The notes: generated by a model from the letters alone, not told the origin. 64,000 nucleotides of DNA from Rhizophagus clarus (GCA_015698045.1 BLAL01000319.1:1-64000), one strand, 5' to 3'; positions 11,741 through 24,366 are shown, numbered from the stretch's first letter. A program made the numbers and translations.

Positions 11741-12524
11741 TATATTGTCTAACAGAGCGGTTCAATCACCTTTCTGAAAGGCTCTTTACAGAATGGTTCA
11801 TCTCTATCTTCACTCTCATCACCTGATATTTCTTTTGCACCTTGGTATTAATCAAGATAACCTTTCTCCATTTCTCAAAAATAATGAGAATTTCATATAT
11901 AAACAAACTAGTTTGACGTTATGTTGTAACTATTGAATCACTAACATTCAACAATGCTGGGCCTGTTAAGTTATACCTGACTTGGTTAACTGATAACTCA
12001 TTCTTCTTTTTTTTTTAACAAGTGAATGATATCTTCTTTTTATTACTACAGGTTAAAGAAGACTAAGAAACAGAAGGATCTGGTGGTAAGGAAGTAGCTA
12101 TTAACACTGGAAATATAGTTTCTGAATTGAAGGTAATGACAGAGAAGAGAAGGAATCATTTGTTTTTTCACGTTTTTCTTCTTCTTTTTGTTTTTATTAG
12201 TTACTTCACATATCTGATATTAATATCCGAAAGGCTAAAATTTTATATCGCCATTAAATACATCATGGAATGAGAAAAACAGAAATTGGAGAGAAAGACT
12301 CCAATCAAAACAACCATGACAAAAGAAGGAAACAGTCATAATACTAATACTCCTACTAGGTTCCTGCATAATTGGGCATATCAAGAGTACAAAAAAGAGA
12401 GTGAAGTGGATTTGAAAAAAAAGAGAAAGGAAAAAAGGTTGAGGATATGCCTTCACCAAACTAGGTAGCACAGCTAATATAATATTACAGAGATAACAGG
12501 CTGAAAGAAGTAAACATACCAGAA

Positions 12525-12880
12525 AGTGAGATAAGACATTACAAGGAATTTAAAAAAGATAATATCACCAGAGAAAGTAATAGAAATTATCAAGGAATCA
12601 AGAGAAGAATACCAACTAAATGGAAAAGAAGTGAGCAAAGTATTAATGGAGGCAAAATTCAAATTTCTGAACATAAAAAATCTCTCACCTATAAAACAGG
12701 TTGTTTATATCAGTCAAACAGATGAAGAAATGATGGAAGTAGTTGAATATTTTGATGAGGTAATCTAATTCCTAATAACGAGAAAGTTTAATCAATGGAG
12801 ATTCGAATGGCTATTTTATGAAGGCGCTGAAATTCATGACAAGCGTTCAAGTAAAGGAAGTAGTACCGTAGTAGTATAGA
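12525..12880 (+). pseudogene. Coding relic of an unidentified host-like gene
   Basis: One + frame reads a convincing soluble protein piece, with segments such as KVIEIIKESREEYQLNGKEV, MEAKFKFLNIKNLSPIKQVV, QTDEEMMEVVEYFDEVI and, after a stop in the same frame, RKFNQWRFEWLFYEGAEIHD. The same frame holds a TAA before (about 12531) and in the middle (about 12767), so the copy is broken. Lys/Glu-rich open segments upstream (12060-12470, including an 61-codon frame ending near 12468) may be other exons, with an acceptor CTACAG near 12051. No domain recognised. Confidence 0.4.
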
Positions 12881-13930
12881 GAAAAGAAGGCTCGTTCTGA
12901 TGGTAATGATAGACAGTAAAACATGTGTATACAGAGATCAGGTAAGTGGAGATAATAAAAATTAACAAAAAGGATTACTGTAAAACATATATTGTGTACA
13001 TCAAAAATAATATACTTACGAATAATCATATATATCTAGTCTAGAATATACATTAGGTAGAATAGTTAGTGTTTTTGTTTTGTGTGCTAAATACATTTTT
13101 CTAAATAAATGGTATTCAATTTGAAGGGATTAAAAAAAAAAAAAAAGATCTATCTGTAAGATTCTGTTGTGTTATTTATTATCAACATTTTGGTGTGTTG
13201 TTAATCCATTTCTGGCATAGCCTCTTGTATATGTGTCACCATAGTCTATTAATATGCATGTATAGTATGGAATTGATGTATACTTATCATCACAACCTAT
13301 ATTAAATATTCCAGTTAACCATAATATAATCTTTCGAAATTATAAGGGAATTCTCTCTTATCACATGCTATACTCAAAAGTACCATTAGCTAACTCACCC
13401 TCAGCTTTCTTGAGGTCTTTAATAGACGTTGTTAAAGTATTTTGTTTGAAATAAAATTTTTCTTATAAATATATGACGGTGTTATTACAAAGAAAACTTT
13501 GGTCTGATCAGTACGAGGAAGAGCCCTAAATAATAAATGTTCTATTATAAGTCTAATCGTAAATCTATTAAATATTGTAAATCATAATAAAATGTAAATT
13601 GTTCTATGACTGCAAATTATTTTATAAATGTAAAATGCTCTATTAATAATAAATGTTAAATGGCCTTGAAAAAAACAAATTTCGTATATACAAATCATTT
13701 CTAGAATCATGGTCTGCTCTGATACATTTGCTTTTACAACTATGAATGAAATGTACAACATTAATTGCATTCACTAAGCTAATGAAAAAAACTCTTCGTT
13801 AATTAGTAGTATTTGTTATTTGTCAATATGTTAGAAATTCGTTCATCTGGCAAATAAACTTTAAGTACAATTAGTTAATAAATTATTTGTTTAACATATA
13901 TTTTTCATATTACAGCATATTATTATACTA
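12881..13930. other. AT-rich stretch, no gene seen
   Basis: No open frame over about 62 codons with protein-like content, no TIR pair and no tandem array found by eye. Confidence 0.5.
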
Positions 13931-13989
13931 TACCTTCATTCACATCGTAGTTACTAACATTATTTTTCATAACGAACTAATCATTCATC

Positions 13990-14370
13990 AAGTGTCATCG
14001 CAAAAAATTAGTTTTTGAAAAGAATCTAACTTTTGATAAAAGTCATCACTAAAAAGTAATTTAAGATTTAACAATCTTACTATTTATTAAAATTTACACT
14101 AAAAGTATAATTTAAAATTAAGCTTTTGTTTAATTTTTACACTAAACGCGTAATTTAAAGTTTAACTTTCAGTTAAATTCATACTATAAGTATAATTTAA
14201 ATTTAACTTTCTATTTATCAAACGCGTCGATCAAATTTACACTATAAATATAATTTAAAATTTAACTTTCTTTTTAAAATTTACACTATAAAATTTAATT
14301 TTCTGTTTAAATTTATGCTATAAAGTTAACTTTTGACACTATAATTCAAAATTAAACTTTTGATTAAAAA
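13990..14370. repeat. Tandem repeat, about 55-65 bp unit
   Basis: Imperfect units of the form TTAACTTTC(T/A)GTTAAAATTTACACTATAAGTATAATTTAAAA (written here as two joined parts: TTAACTTTCTGTT, then TTTACACTATAAGTATAA). About six copies, drifting. Non-coding. The following 14400-15230 is AT-rich with no gene supported. Confidence 0.65.
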
Positions 14371-15229
14371 AAAATTTTTGATTAATAATATATTTCAATA
14401 ATATATTTTTGATTAAAAAGCTTAGTAATAATTTATCCCAAAAATTCTTGTCGACTATTTATAATAAATTATTATGCTAATCATTACATATTAAGAAAAA
14501 AAATTGATTAAATAATATATATTATTATGCTAATAGTTAAAAATAATTAATTAAAATAATACACTGTCATATTATTGAACGATTTGAATAACTGTTTTAT
14601 TTAATTATTCTAATTTTTATTAGAAATTGGTTTATTACATATTGATATTGGAATCTATAAAAGTTTAGTCTATTTATAAAATCCAATCATTCGTTGTTGC
14701 AATACAATAGAGTTTATTATTAATTTTTCTTTACAATCAATCTTTTTTTTTTTTTACAATCTCGAAAAATGACTTTATATAATAAAAGTTATAAATAAAC
14801 ATGTTGACATTATCATACCTCCTAAAAATACTACCTGAGGTCAAAAGAAAAAAAATATATTATTCCTATTGATGAAGATGAAATCGGCAGTCCTTCAAGT
14901 AACTTTTCGTCTTTAACTGTTATCATAAAAAAATATGCCATATTCTTATTTTCTCTCTAGTCTCAAAAGAAAATCAAAACCAGAAACAGGTCTAACATCA
15001 AGAAGTCAAGTGATTTTTGTACATTGTAATGTATATTTTAGAATTCAGAGAATTTTTCTTGAAACTTTAATTTTTTTTGCTCTTTCTGTTTTATTAAAAA
15101 GTTATAAAAAATATTTTTTTTCACTTCACTTTAATATTCTCATTTATTAAAATTGATGTCAAGTATATCACATAATACATTAATATTTAACTGTGCAGAT
15201 AATTATTTTTAAACTTTAACGAAGCTTCA

Positions 15230-17640
15230 CTCAAAGCTTCTTCCTCCCACTCTCATTTTTCTTTTCCATTTTTTTTTTTGTTCTCCTCTTTTCTTCATCA
15301 TTCTTTCTTTACTTTCCTTTACTCTTTCTTCGATGTTCGATCCTTCTTTCCCTTCTTTTCCTTTCTTTGTCTTTCTCGTATTTTCATTTAGACGGCTTTT
15401 TCAAAATACGAGAATAGAAAAATTCTTTAAAAAAAAAATTAATTGCCATGTTGAAACTTTCAACGAACACCACGTAAGTTAACTTTTTTCCAGTTTTTTC
15501 TGATTTAATCTATTGCTAATAGTTTGTTTATTTTTTTAGACAAGTTGATTCTTCAGGATATATATACATGGAAAATTCTGTAAAGGGATTTTTCTTTAAA
15601 TAAACAATTCTTTTAATGAAACGTTTCTAGTGTTTCACTTTTTTTCTTTTTGTAGATGACCATTTCTTCGAGGTACTTGGTTGACATGTAAGAAATTTGA
15701 TGATGGAAGTTTTTATTATTACTCTGAATTAATTCTTTAATGAGACATCTACTGAGATTTATTTTTTTCTTTTTTTTAGATGCATGGAATTTCAGTTTTA
15801 CCATTTTTAACAAAATGGCATCATACTTCAGATCTTTGGATGCGCAGATTTTGGTAGGTGCTAAAGAAATTTTTTTCTTTATAATAATTTCTTTTTTTAA
15901 ACAGTCTGAAGCTCAAATTTTCGGTTGGACTCAGAATTCAGAAAATCTTTACTGAAATGTAGATTCAGTGAGTTTTGATAGTTTCAGTGAATTTTTTTTA
16001 GTTAACAAAACTTATTTTTTATTTTTTAAGTGACCGGTTCTTCGTGTTTCTTTTTTTAATTATTTCTTTAGCAAAAATATACTTACGTTTCACTTTTTTT
16101 AGGCGATCAATAGTTGTTGAAGTCTTGGATGTGGACTTTGGTAAGAAAAAAAAAATTCAAATTTTTTCATTTTAACGAAAATTACTTACTGTTAATCTTT
16201 TTTTTTATTTTATTTAGACGACCTGAATATGTGGGTCTTGGTGAGGAATCAGGCTGCTTTTCTCTTGTTTGATGGTGGATTACAACTTTAATTTAATTTT
16301 AATTGATTTCTTTTTTGATAAATTAAGCGATTTATTATAACAATTTATTACAAAAATATAAAATATATGGTATTATAAGAGTATGTTAAAGTGTAAATGC
16401 TTTATATTATAATGTTATATTTTATTATTGTCGTATAAGTTATTTTTCTATATCAAATATTCTAATGCGTTTTCACAAATATTAATATTAGGACAATATA
16501 GAATTTATAAATAATAATTTTTACAATTTAATTAAGCACCAAAATTTGGTAGATTTGTTGTCAAGTAATATCTAATGGTTTGAAAAAATATAATAGATTA
16601 ATTGTTTCGACTAGGTTATGACTATATTTACTATCTATTTAAGACCATATTACGACTTTGAAAAGACTTCGAAAAGAAATGTCATCGATAGTTTCACGAG
16701 GTAGTTCGACACTATGATCGTCACGTATTTGATACTAGATCGTTGTGATTTGATAGTGATCACTTGACTGCATAGTAACAAATCACGGGTTTCTGCAAAG
16801 TATTTAGACACGGTAGAAACTCGGCGAGAAAGGTTTTTTTGTCTTTTATTAATTCTTTTAATGAAATAGACACTAACGTTTGTTCATTCTGTCTTTTCTG
16901 TAGATTACCAGTACTTCGAAACAGGCATATGAGAATCAGTAAGGAAGGTTTTTGTAAATAACTTTTGACGAAACAATTACTAATTGTTTCATTTTTTCTT
17001 TTTGTAGGCAGACTTGTACTTCGAAAATTTACTTGACATGCAGAAATTGGTGAGTAGGGAAGGAAATTGTTTTCTTTGAATAATTCTTTTAACAAAACTA
17101 TTACTAATTGTTTCGTTTTTTTTTTTTGTAGACAGACTGGTACTTCAAGATATTTACTAGACGCGTGGAAAACTGAAAATTGATAGGGGTTGTTACTTTG
17201 AATAACTTTTAATGAAACAATTACTAATCGTATTTTATTATTTTGTAGACGGATCAGTTACTTGAGAATATTTATTAGACGGTGAGAAGGATTTCATTTT
17301 GATGGAATAACTTATAACGAAATGATTAATAGATATTTTATTTTTTTTATAGATATAGACCGATTCTTCAGGATATTTACGCGTAAAAATCATATATGGG
17401 TAAATTTCGCAACAGGTTGATTAAAAATATTTATCAATGTTTAACGAAACGACCACTAGTAATATTTTGTTTATTCTTTTTTTGTAGATATCTGGTTCTT
17501 TGGGTATTGAACGCGTGGATCTAGGTGAGAGAACAACTGAATATTTTTTGTTTGATTTATTTATTTAGCCAAATATTTTACTAATGTTTGATATAACTTT
17601 TTTAGGACGGCCAGATCTTTGGACACGTAGGACTAGTTAT
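15230..17640 (+). other. Micro-exon array A
   Basis: A pyrimidine-rich leader (15240-15400), a possible first exon starting ATGTTGAAACTTTC at 15450 and ending at GTAAGT, then at least eleven short exon-like blocks, each preceded by poly-T-TAG and most followed by a GTAAG/GTGAG donor: near 15541, 15655, 15779, 16102, 16217, 16904, 17009, 17132, 17249, 17353, 17488 and 17607. Typical block: (A/G)CAGACTTGTACTTCG...GACATGCAG. The 17009 block is 42 nt and reads ADLYFENLLDMQKL with no shift. Spacers contain palindromes such as AAACAATTA-C-TAATTGTTT (16971-16989) just before the acceptor. Other blocks carry stops or odd lengths, so this looks like a decayed repeat-encoding short-exon gene. Repeat-rich secreted effectors are one possible parent family; that is inference. 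The interval 16240-16780 in its middle has no blocks and includes a dispersed repeat. Confidence 0.55.
16611..16770. repeat. Dispersed repeat R1, copy 1 (empty site for the 300-bp hAT-type MITE)
   Basis: Shares CATCGATAGTTTCACGA and GTGATCACTTG with 45170-45315 and, in reverse orientation, with 47850-48320. It has a single ATGTCATC at 16679-16686 where the third copy carries a 300-bp insertion flanked by duplicated GGTGACAT (reverse ATGTCACC). Confidence 0.7.
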
Positions 17641-17769
17641 ACCCTGTTTTTTAAATCGAGATAAACTGAGGAACATTATATATTAGTTGCAAATTTAGTT
17701 AAATAAAAAATTAATGTATTTTTGGTTTTGTAACATAATAATAAATAAAAAATTGAATATAAAATTTTA

Positions 17770-17960
17770 TTAATGATGAACATGTAATGTTTTACAATGC
17801 TGCACATCATTGTTTTAATGATAATCATTATTTAAATGAACATCAGGGTTTTATCCAAAGATCCGATGTACAACATATTTATTGATGTTCATCAAAACCT
17901 TCAATATTTATCAGATGTGCATCAACCGCAGAAATTTTCTGATGTTCTGGGTGTGTCAAC
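17770..17960. repeat. Cluster of TGATGTNCATCA-type palindromes
   Basis: Repeated GATGAACATG, TGATGTTCATCA, GATGTGCATCA and related palindromic words over 190 bp. No coding. Possibly the end of a small TIR element, not resolved. Confidence 0.4.
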
Positions 17961-18042
17961 AATATTGTACGTATTACCGTGAAATGATAACATTTCTATT
18001 TGGCATTTTTTTATTTCCGATTCCTATATTTTTATCAGTTTC

Positions 18043-18306
18043 TTAATACAGAACAAAACGAGTTCTGAGTAAATACAAGGGATTATCATTTACCCAGCCA
18101 TCTGAAACTATAAAAAGTCTATCACGTCTCCCAAGAAGCAGGTTCCCAAATGTACTTTTCCTCGCCCCTGCAAGAAATGGTTTTTAATTAATAATTAACG
18201 ACAAAATAATGAGAACACAAGAAATTAAAGAAAACATGCCTGTCTTTCCCATTAAGAGAATGACTTGATTTTTAACAGTGTTATCAGAATTTATTTCAGA
18301 ATTCAT
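18043..18306 (-). pseudogene. Truncated AIG1/GIMAP-like P-loop GTPase, two exons
   Basis: Reads from ATG at 18306: exon 1 18306-18240, intron 18239-18168 (donor GCATGT, acceptor TTGCAG), exon 2 18167-18043, giving 63 codons and TAA in one continuous frame. The peptide contains VILLMGKTGARKSTFGNLLL, then GRRDRLFIVSDGW. This matches the start of an AIG1-type G domain, where G1 reads GKTGxGKST and is followed by GNxLLGR. Here the G1 Gly is Arg, and the switch, G3 and G4 motifs are absent, so the product cannot be a normal GTPase. The donor is GC rather than GT. I infer a gene remnant. A septin or another P-loop family is less likely given the GNLLLGR context. Confidence 0.6.
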
Positions 18307-18512
18307 TCAGAATAAAGTTAATAAAAATGACACCTTTTATACTCTGTTCTATCGTGCGATTGCTATATTACATATGTTACATAGCATTGCTTCAGTTGAA
18401 CCAATGGTGTGTATATTTACTCGTGAAGAAGTAATGTCCATAATTATTGGTATTAAAAAATGAAATAAGCCTTATTTTAACTATATTTAGCTAACTAATT
18501 ATCAATATTTTA

Positions 18513-18746
18513 TTACATGGCATAACTTGTTTTATATATAAATTGCTTTTTAACAAAACAACTAATACGTAATAGGAAATCTTCTTCATCAAAAATAGGT
18601 AAAAAGATAAATTTAAGAGGGAAACAACCAAAATAATAATCTTTATCAGAGAACTTTATCATTTTATCCACAATCTTCGAGAATGTTGACATTTCGCTTA
18701 TGAGGACATCTATCCCAATTTCCTTAGAGTTTTCTTCGATTTTCAT
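18513..18746 (-). CDS. Hypothetical ORF, possible exon
   Basis: A 77-codon frame from ATG to TAA reading EIGIDVLISEMSTFSKIVDK and FPLKFIFLPIFDEEDFLLR. It has a protein-like mix of residues, lies upstream of and in the same direction as the AIG1-like fragment, and might be another exon or an unrelated relic. No domain recognised. Confidence 0.25.
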   Translation of the reverse strand: MKIEENSKEIGIDVLISEMSTFSKIVDKMIKFSDKDYYFGCFPLKFIFLPIFDEEDFLLRISCFVKKQFIYKTSYAM

Positions 18747-18759
18747 TAAGGATGACAAA

Positions 18760-19892
18760 TAAGCTTAATTTCTGTCACAAGTATAATAATTAATAAAGTT
18801 TCATGTTTTCACGCAGATCATCCAGAAATATTTTTCTCAAACTTTGTTGTTACATATTAAAGGTGTTTATCACCAATAAAAAATTTTGGTGCCTAGCTTG
18901 GTAAGGAAAAGAGATGTGATTATCATTGTTATACAATTCAGATATGGAATGAGATGAAATTTTTTTGATCTTTTTAAAGGTGCCGTAAAGTTTTCACTCC
19001 CTTTACATTTAGTTTTAAGAACCAAATCGATATACTCTTTATTTTTATATTTTTCTCTTGCAGCAAATTAATGTGTTACACATACCCATTCCACTCAGTG
19101 AAACTGGGAAAAGCTCACATGAATTGTGATCAGATAAATCAATATACCGTAAGCGATCACTGGCTATGGCTAGTTTTATAATATTTTTGGTTAGGATATA
19201 CAATATACAAACAAAAATAATGCAAAATCGAGCCTAAAGAAAAATATATCTCATGGAACAACATTCGATATCTAATGATGATCACTGATTCTCTTCTTGT
19301 TGTTTCATTATTATTCACAAATAGTCAATTAACGATAGAATAATTCAACATAATTGGCCAATTTTCAAAGAGATTTTTCTCTGTATTCATGCTTCAGGTT
19401 TAATTTCTCCAGTGAAATATTTATTCCAAGATAATAATACTCTGAACAAATGTCATGTGTCATCGATCACATGTTTTGTATCTCCATTTGTTGGTAATTA
19501 GTCCAGAGCATAGCGAAGGACTATATATGTTCTACTCCAGGTTGTACAAGATGTCCTGTTATCCGCCTGCTCAAAAATTGAGTCGATGCATGATTGGTTC
19601 ATTTAGTTGCATTTGTATTCCAGACTTAACAACGGTTCTTAAACCATTTTCCTAGTAATAATACAATCGTTAGACAGTACGTAGTATATCTAAGATAAAA
19701 TTATGAGACAAAAAGGGTTGGTAAAATTACTAGTAAATTTGAAATTTTGCCTAAAGAAATAAGCAGATCTTATTGAAAATATAATATTCTAATTAGCATT
19801 AGAATGTTTATTTTTAGTATGTAATAAGAGAAAATAGCAATGTAAAATAAATAAATAAATATATGTTAGTAATTAAAGAAATACACAAAACC
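18760..19892. other. Low-complexity interval with weak coding traces
   Basis: No supported gene. The minus strand around 19655-19440 reads pieces like CIDSIFEQADNRTSCTTWSR and YIVLRYALD with stops between, possibly an old coding relic. A 66-codon plus-strand frame over the same bases (19455-19655) looks like its shadow. Confidence 0.3.
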
Positions 19893-21000
19893 AGGACCCC
19901 AAACAATATATATATAGGTCACATTAAAATCCAAATTTTTTACTATGATCAATAAGCAAATTATTTTAAACTCTACTAAGCAAAATTTTATTATAACATC
20001 AAAAATTTTATATTGCTAAGCAACTCATTTTATAACATGTATAAAAACTTTTATAAATAACTTATTTATAGTACAATTTATTATAAAAATTAAAATACAA
20101 ATAAATTTTAATGTAATAAATAACTTAATTTAAATACCCAAAATATTAAAAATTTAAAAATTAATACTATTATAGGAATACTAACCTTTCAATAAATATT
20201 ATACCTAAAGTTATAAAAAATAAAGCACAATTATTTTCAACCGTTCTGAACAACTTACTTAAGCACAAGGAGTTGATTTTATTTAACCAAAAATAGTAAA
20301 ATTACATTTTAAAATTAAAAATCAAATAAACGATAAATAATTGAAAGTACAAACCTTGGTCGCATTCCACGAATATTAATCCAATCATCCTACAATTTTT
20401 ACTGTAGGTAGAGATTCAACCCCGCTGAACAACTTTACTTAAGCGGAAAAAAGTAATTTCAATTGACCAAAGTGATGTAATTACGTCCTGAAGTTAAAAG
20501 AGAAAAAAAAAAATTTTGGAATTAGTACTGTTTGAAAAATACAAATTTCTTTATAAATATTATACCTAGCCTTAAGAAAATTAAGATCCGAATACTTTTA
20601 ACATTGCTAAACAGCTTTACTTAAATATAAAAAGTGATTTCATTCAACTAAAATTTATTTTACATATAGTTAAATTTAGTAAACAAAAAACAAGAATAAG
20701 AGAATATTATTATAAAAAATGTATTTTTTTATAAATATAATATTTAATTTTATGAAAACTAAAGTGTATAAAATCAATAATATATTGAAAAAAGAAAATA
20801 TCTTTTTAAAAAAATTTTTAAAAGTACGAGTAAAATTAAAATTTTTTCTTATATATGTAGTATGAAAATCACCCCTTGCTACGCAAAATCTATATATAAC
20901 TTTAACAATTTTAACTTATCTATAATTACGACTTTTTTTATTTTTTGCTTTCTAATAAGCAAATTTTTTTGTTATCTATATATGTATTGTTCGGGGTCCT
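19893..21000. mobile_element. hAT-type non-autonomous element, 1108 bp, TSD ACAAAACC
   Basis: TIRs: left AGGACCCCAAACAATATATA, right (reverse strand) AGGACCCCGAACAATACATA. Exact 8-bp target duplication ACAAAACC at 19885-19892 and 21001-21008. An 8-bp duplication is the hAT hallmark. The interior is AT-rich with several GCTAAGCA/CTTACTTAAGC-type repeats and has no transposase, so it is a non-autonomous element. The TIR ends resemble those of the 57465-59418 element (AGGATCCCGAATAATAC). Confidence 0.88.
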
Positions 21001-21008
21001 ACAAAACC

Positions 21009-21480
21009 CACTTAGTTCTAAATAAATTTCTTTTGTAATAATCAAAATATATTAATAATTATGATTTGTATAATGATTTCAACTGAATTATATAATTTTC
21101 TTATATTTATTATAAAAATTGATATAATAAATTAATAATAGAAAACAATATACAGCTATTTTATATGATAATGACTATAATAAAAAACAGAGGACATTAT
21201 TTATATTAACAAATTCTTTATGTTCAATTATATGAATTGTTGGTGTTACTTTTAGTTGGATGATGCAAACTCAAAAAAGGAAAAGCAGGGGTAGATAGGT
21301 GAAATGACGTCAGTGAATGAAAAATGCATGTAATAGTCATATAATGCTGTACAGAAAAAAGTTCTTCTGACTAGAGGGGTCATCCGAAATCCGGACATCC
21401 GTTCAAAATCAAGATTTAAAAAATATGGATCAGGTTTTTAACGGATTATATACATATTTCAAAAAATTTTAACCGATAAA
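21009..21480. other. AT-rich interval, no gene seen
   Basis: No open frame or repeat that I can support; a GTGAAATGACGTCAGTGAA segment near 21299 includes the palindrome TGACGTCA. Confidence 0.4.
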
Positions 21481-21489
21481 TATGATAAT

Positions 21490-21627
21490 AAATAGGATTA
21501 ATTGAATTATGATGTCTGCGGCAGAATAATTATTCCTGTCACAATATATCATCCTGGGACAGGATAATTGTTTACATGAAATATGGATTGAACAAACATA
21601 GATGAAACGTGTTAGCTCATGGACGTA
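21490..21627. repeat. Host repeat, copy 1, split by the Tc1 insertion
   Basis: The segment from TGATGTCTGCGGCAGAAT to CTCATGGACGTA is repeated at about 26066-26190, where it continues uninterrupted into CCACCTAATACGG. Together with 25833-25870 it rebuilds the empty target site. Confidence 0.85.
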
Positions 21628-22019
21628 CAGTGGGATATCAAAAATCACCGGACAGTTTTTTTTCAGAATTGCTTAACCGCATTTTCTCAGCATCCAGTGA
21701 TCATTAAGCAATGAACCAAAGCTTGTTAGAATCACCATAACAAGGCGCATTGAATGATGTTATCTGTGTATCTCTAGCATTAATAGGTAATTAGTTATTG
21801 TCAAGTATTTATAAACAGTAAAATAGGAATAACTTTTCAGTCTCTAATGCTAAAAACATAAAAATAATACCATTCGATTTGTCTTGTTATGGCGAATCTA
21901 ACAAGATATGCCTCATCATTCTATGATTAATGGGCAATGAAACGCCTTGATACTTTTATTTTTAATTATTAAAAAAATTTTCAAAAATCATGATTTTAAA
22001 ATAAACTTTAAATGGAGTT

Positions 22020-23050
22020 TAAATGTCACCCAGTGATCATACAAAGATGATCAAAGGATCATTAGATTCGTCTCATTGAGATGCATTGAATGGTGGTATT
22101 TATATATTTCTAGCATTAATAGATAGTTAATTATGATCAATAATCTCTAAATTAAAAAATGGTGATAACATTTTATCTATTAATGCTAGAGATTTAAAAT
22201 ACTGCCATTTAATGTGTCTCATTATGATAAATATAATGAGCTTTTTTTGTTTTTATATTACCACCAGATAATTAAACGCCTTGATGTTTCTACATGTCAA
22301 TATTAAAAAAATTGTTAAAAAAATATAATTTTAAAATAAACTTTAAATGGAGTTTAAATGTCATGCAGTGATCATACAAAGATGATCAAAAACTCATTAG
22401 ATTTGTCTCATTGAGATGCATTGAATGACGGTATTTTTATATTTCTAGCATTAATAAATAGTTAATTATGATCAATATTCTTTAAATTAAAAAGTAGTAA
22501 TAACTTTTTGTCTATTGATGCTAGAGATATAAAATACTACTATTTAATGTGTCTCATTATGATAAATATAATGAGCTTTTTTTATTTTCATATTACCGCC
22601 AGACAAGAAAACGCCTTGATGTTTCTACATGTCAATATTAAAAAAATTGTTAAAAAAATATAATTTTAAAATAAATTTAAATGGAGTTTAAATGTCACCC
22701 AGTGATCATACAAAGATAATCAAAAGCTCATTAGATTCGTCTCATTGAGATGCATTGAATGGTGGTATTTTTAGATTTCTAGCATTAATAGATAGTTAAT
22801 TATGATCAATATTCTTTAAATTAAAAAGTGGTTATAACTTTTTATCTATTGATACTAGAGATGTAAAATACTACCATTTAATGTGTCTCATTATGATAAA
22901 TATAATGAGCTTTTTTTGTTTTAATATTACCACCAGATGAGAAAATGCCTTGATGTTTCTAAATGTTAATATTAAAAAAATTTATTAAAAAAATGTAATT
23001 TTAGAATTATTACTCAGTGATTATACAAAGTTGATTAAAAGCTCATTAGA
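22020..23050. repeat. Tandem ~320-bp units, left arm of the Tc1 element
   Basis: Three successive units starting near 22015, 22340 and 22675, each with AAATGGAGTTTAAATGTCA, CAGTGATCATACAAAG, GTCTCATTGAGATGCATTGA and GCCTTGATGTTTCTACATG. A shortened fourth unit follows. The same units appear inverted at about 24540-25440. Confidence 0.85.
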
Positions 23051-23155
23051 TTCATCTCATTGAAAAAAATTAAATAGTAATAAAATAAGTGTAGTTAAAG
23101 TTTTTGACAAAAAATACATTTTAATTATAAAAAAAAAATATTTATTATTTTATTA

Positions 23156-24190
23156 TTAATATTTTGTAGGATCACCTTTATTTTCAATAACTGCAGCAAC
23201 ACGGCGTGGTATACTATCTACAAGATTTTTATATATTTTTTCATCAAGATTTAACCATTCTTCTTGTAAAATCTTCCATAAATCATCTTGATTTTTTGGT
23301 AATGGTCTATGATTTCTGACTTTTCTTTCCAATTCATCCCATAGATTTTCTATAGGATTCAAATCTGAACTTTGTGCAGGCCATGGTAAGCTTGCAATAT
23401 TATTATCTTCTTTCCACTTTTTTGCTATATTTGCTGTATGAATAGGAGCATTATCTTCTTGAAAAATATAATTTTCTTTATCTTCTAAATTATTTATAAA
23501 GGGCAATAAATGTTTTTCAAGTATTTCTTTTACATAGACATTTGCTGTTATTTTACCTTCTAATTTAACTAATGGACCTAATTTATTTTTTACAAAACAA
23601 CCCCAAATCATTACACTTTCTTGACCTGATTTAAATGTAGGAATAAGACATTTTGGATTATATTTTTCCTGAGGAGTTCTCCAAACATATCTTTTTCCAT
23701 CACCACCAAATACTTCAAATTTACATTCATCACTCCAAATAATGTTTTCCCATTCATTTATCCACTTTACTTTTTGTTTAGCCCATTTTAATCTTTTCAT
23801 TTTATTAGCTGCATTTACAAAGGGTTTTTTTGCTCCAACTCGTCCATAAATATTATTTTTATGGAGATATCGTTTGATAGTAATTGGGCTTGCCTCTATT
23901 GAAGTAGAAGTAGTAAAGTTTTCACACAATTCATCAATAGTAGTTTTTCGGTTTTTATTAAGAGTTTGCATTAAATGGCGGCCATCTCTTTCTGTTATAA
24001 TAAGTGGACTACCACTTCGTGAAGATAGTGTTTCAAATCCTTCTTTATATGCAGCAATAACTTCATGAACTGTACTTTTTGAATGTTTTAATATTTCACT
24101 TATTTTCCTTATGCTAAAATCACATTTCCAAGCACCTATTATTTCACCACGCTGGAATTCTGTAAGTTCTTTACATTGGGTAGCAGCCAT
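23156..24190 (-). CDS. Tc1-family DD34E transposase
   Basis: Complete 344-residue frame from ATG to stop, a normal Tc1 length. Residues about 8-60 form the helix-turn-helix that binds the TIR (EFQRGEIIGAW...SIRKISEILKHSKSTVHEVI), followed by a SRSGSP hinge resembling the GRPR motif. Catalytic residues: D154 in WSDECKF, D246 in FQEDNAPIHTA and E281 in SDLNPIENLWDELE, with 34 residues between the last two, the DD34E spacing. Cuts and pastes its own element at TA. It is the only gene in the 4.2-kb element and shows no break. There is no intron. It is more likely functional than anything else mobile in the window. Confidence 0.96.
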   Translation of the reverse strand: MAATQCKELTEFQRGEIIGAWKCDFSIRKISEILKHSKSTVHEVIAAYKEGFETLSSRSGSPLIITERDGRHLMQTLNKNRKTTIDELCENFTTSTSIEASPITIKRYLHKNNIYGRVGAKKPFVNAANKMKRLKWAKQKVKWINEWENIIWSDECKFEVFGGDGKRYVWRTPQEKYNPKCLIPTFKSGQESVMIWGCFVKNKLGPLVKLEGKITANVYVKEILEKHLLPFINNLEDKENYIFQEDNAPIHTANIAKKWKEDNNIASLPWPAQSSDLNPIENLWDELERKVRNHRPLPKNQDDLWKILQEEWLNLDEKIYKNLVDSIPRRVAAVIENKGDPTKY

Positions 24191-24366
24191 TTAAATAATT
24201 TATTATTTTTTTTATAATTTATAATATTAAGGAAAAGAAGAAACTATATAATTTTAAAGACTTTTTTAATAGTAAAGAAATTTTTTTAAAAAAAAATATT
24301 TATAAAAAATAAATATTATCATAAATACAAATTGGTAAAAATTTTAATGTTTATATATTTTTTTTA

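Noticed and set aside
12235-12674. Minus-strand Phe/Ser-rich ORFs
   Set aside because: Antisense shadows of the Lys/Glu-rich plus-strand coding relic.
16760-17095. 111-codon minus-strand ORF
   Set aside because: Runs antisense through the splice-like blocks of array A, starts with a non-ATG codon and has no protein-like features.
23874-24068. 64-codon plus-strand ORF
   Set aside because: Antisense to the Tc1 transposase helix-turn-helix region.
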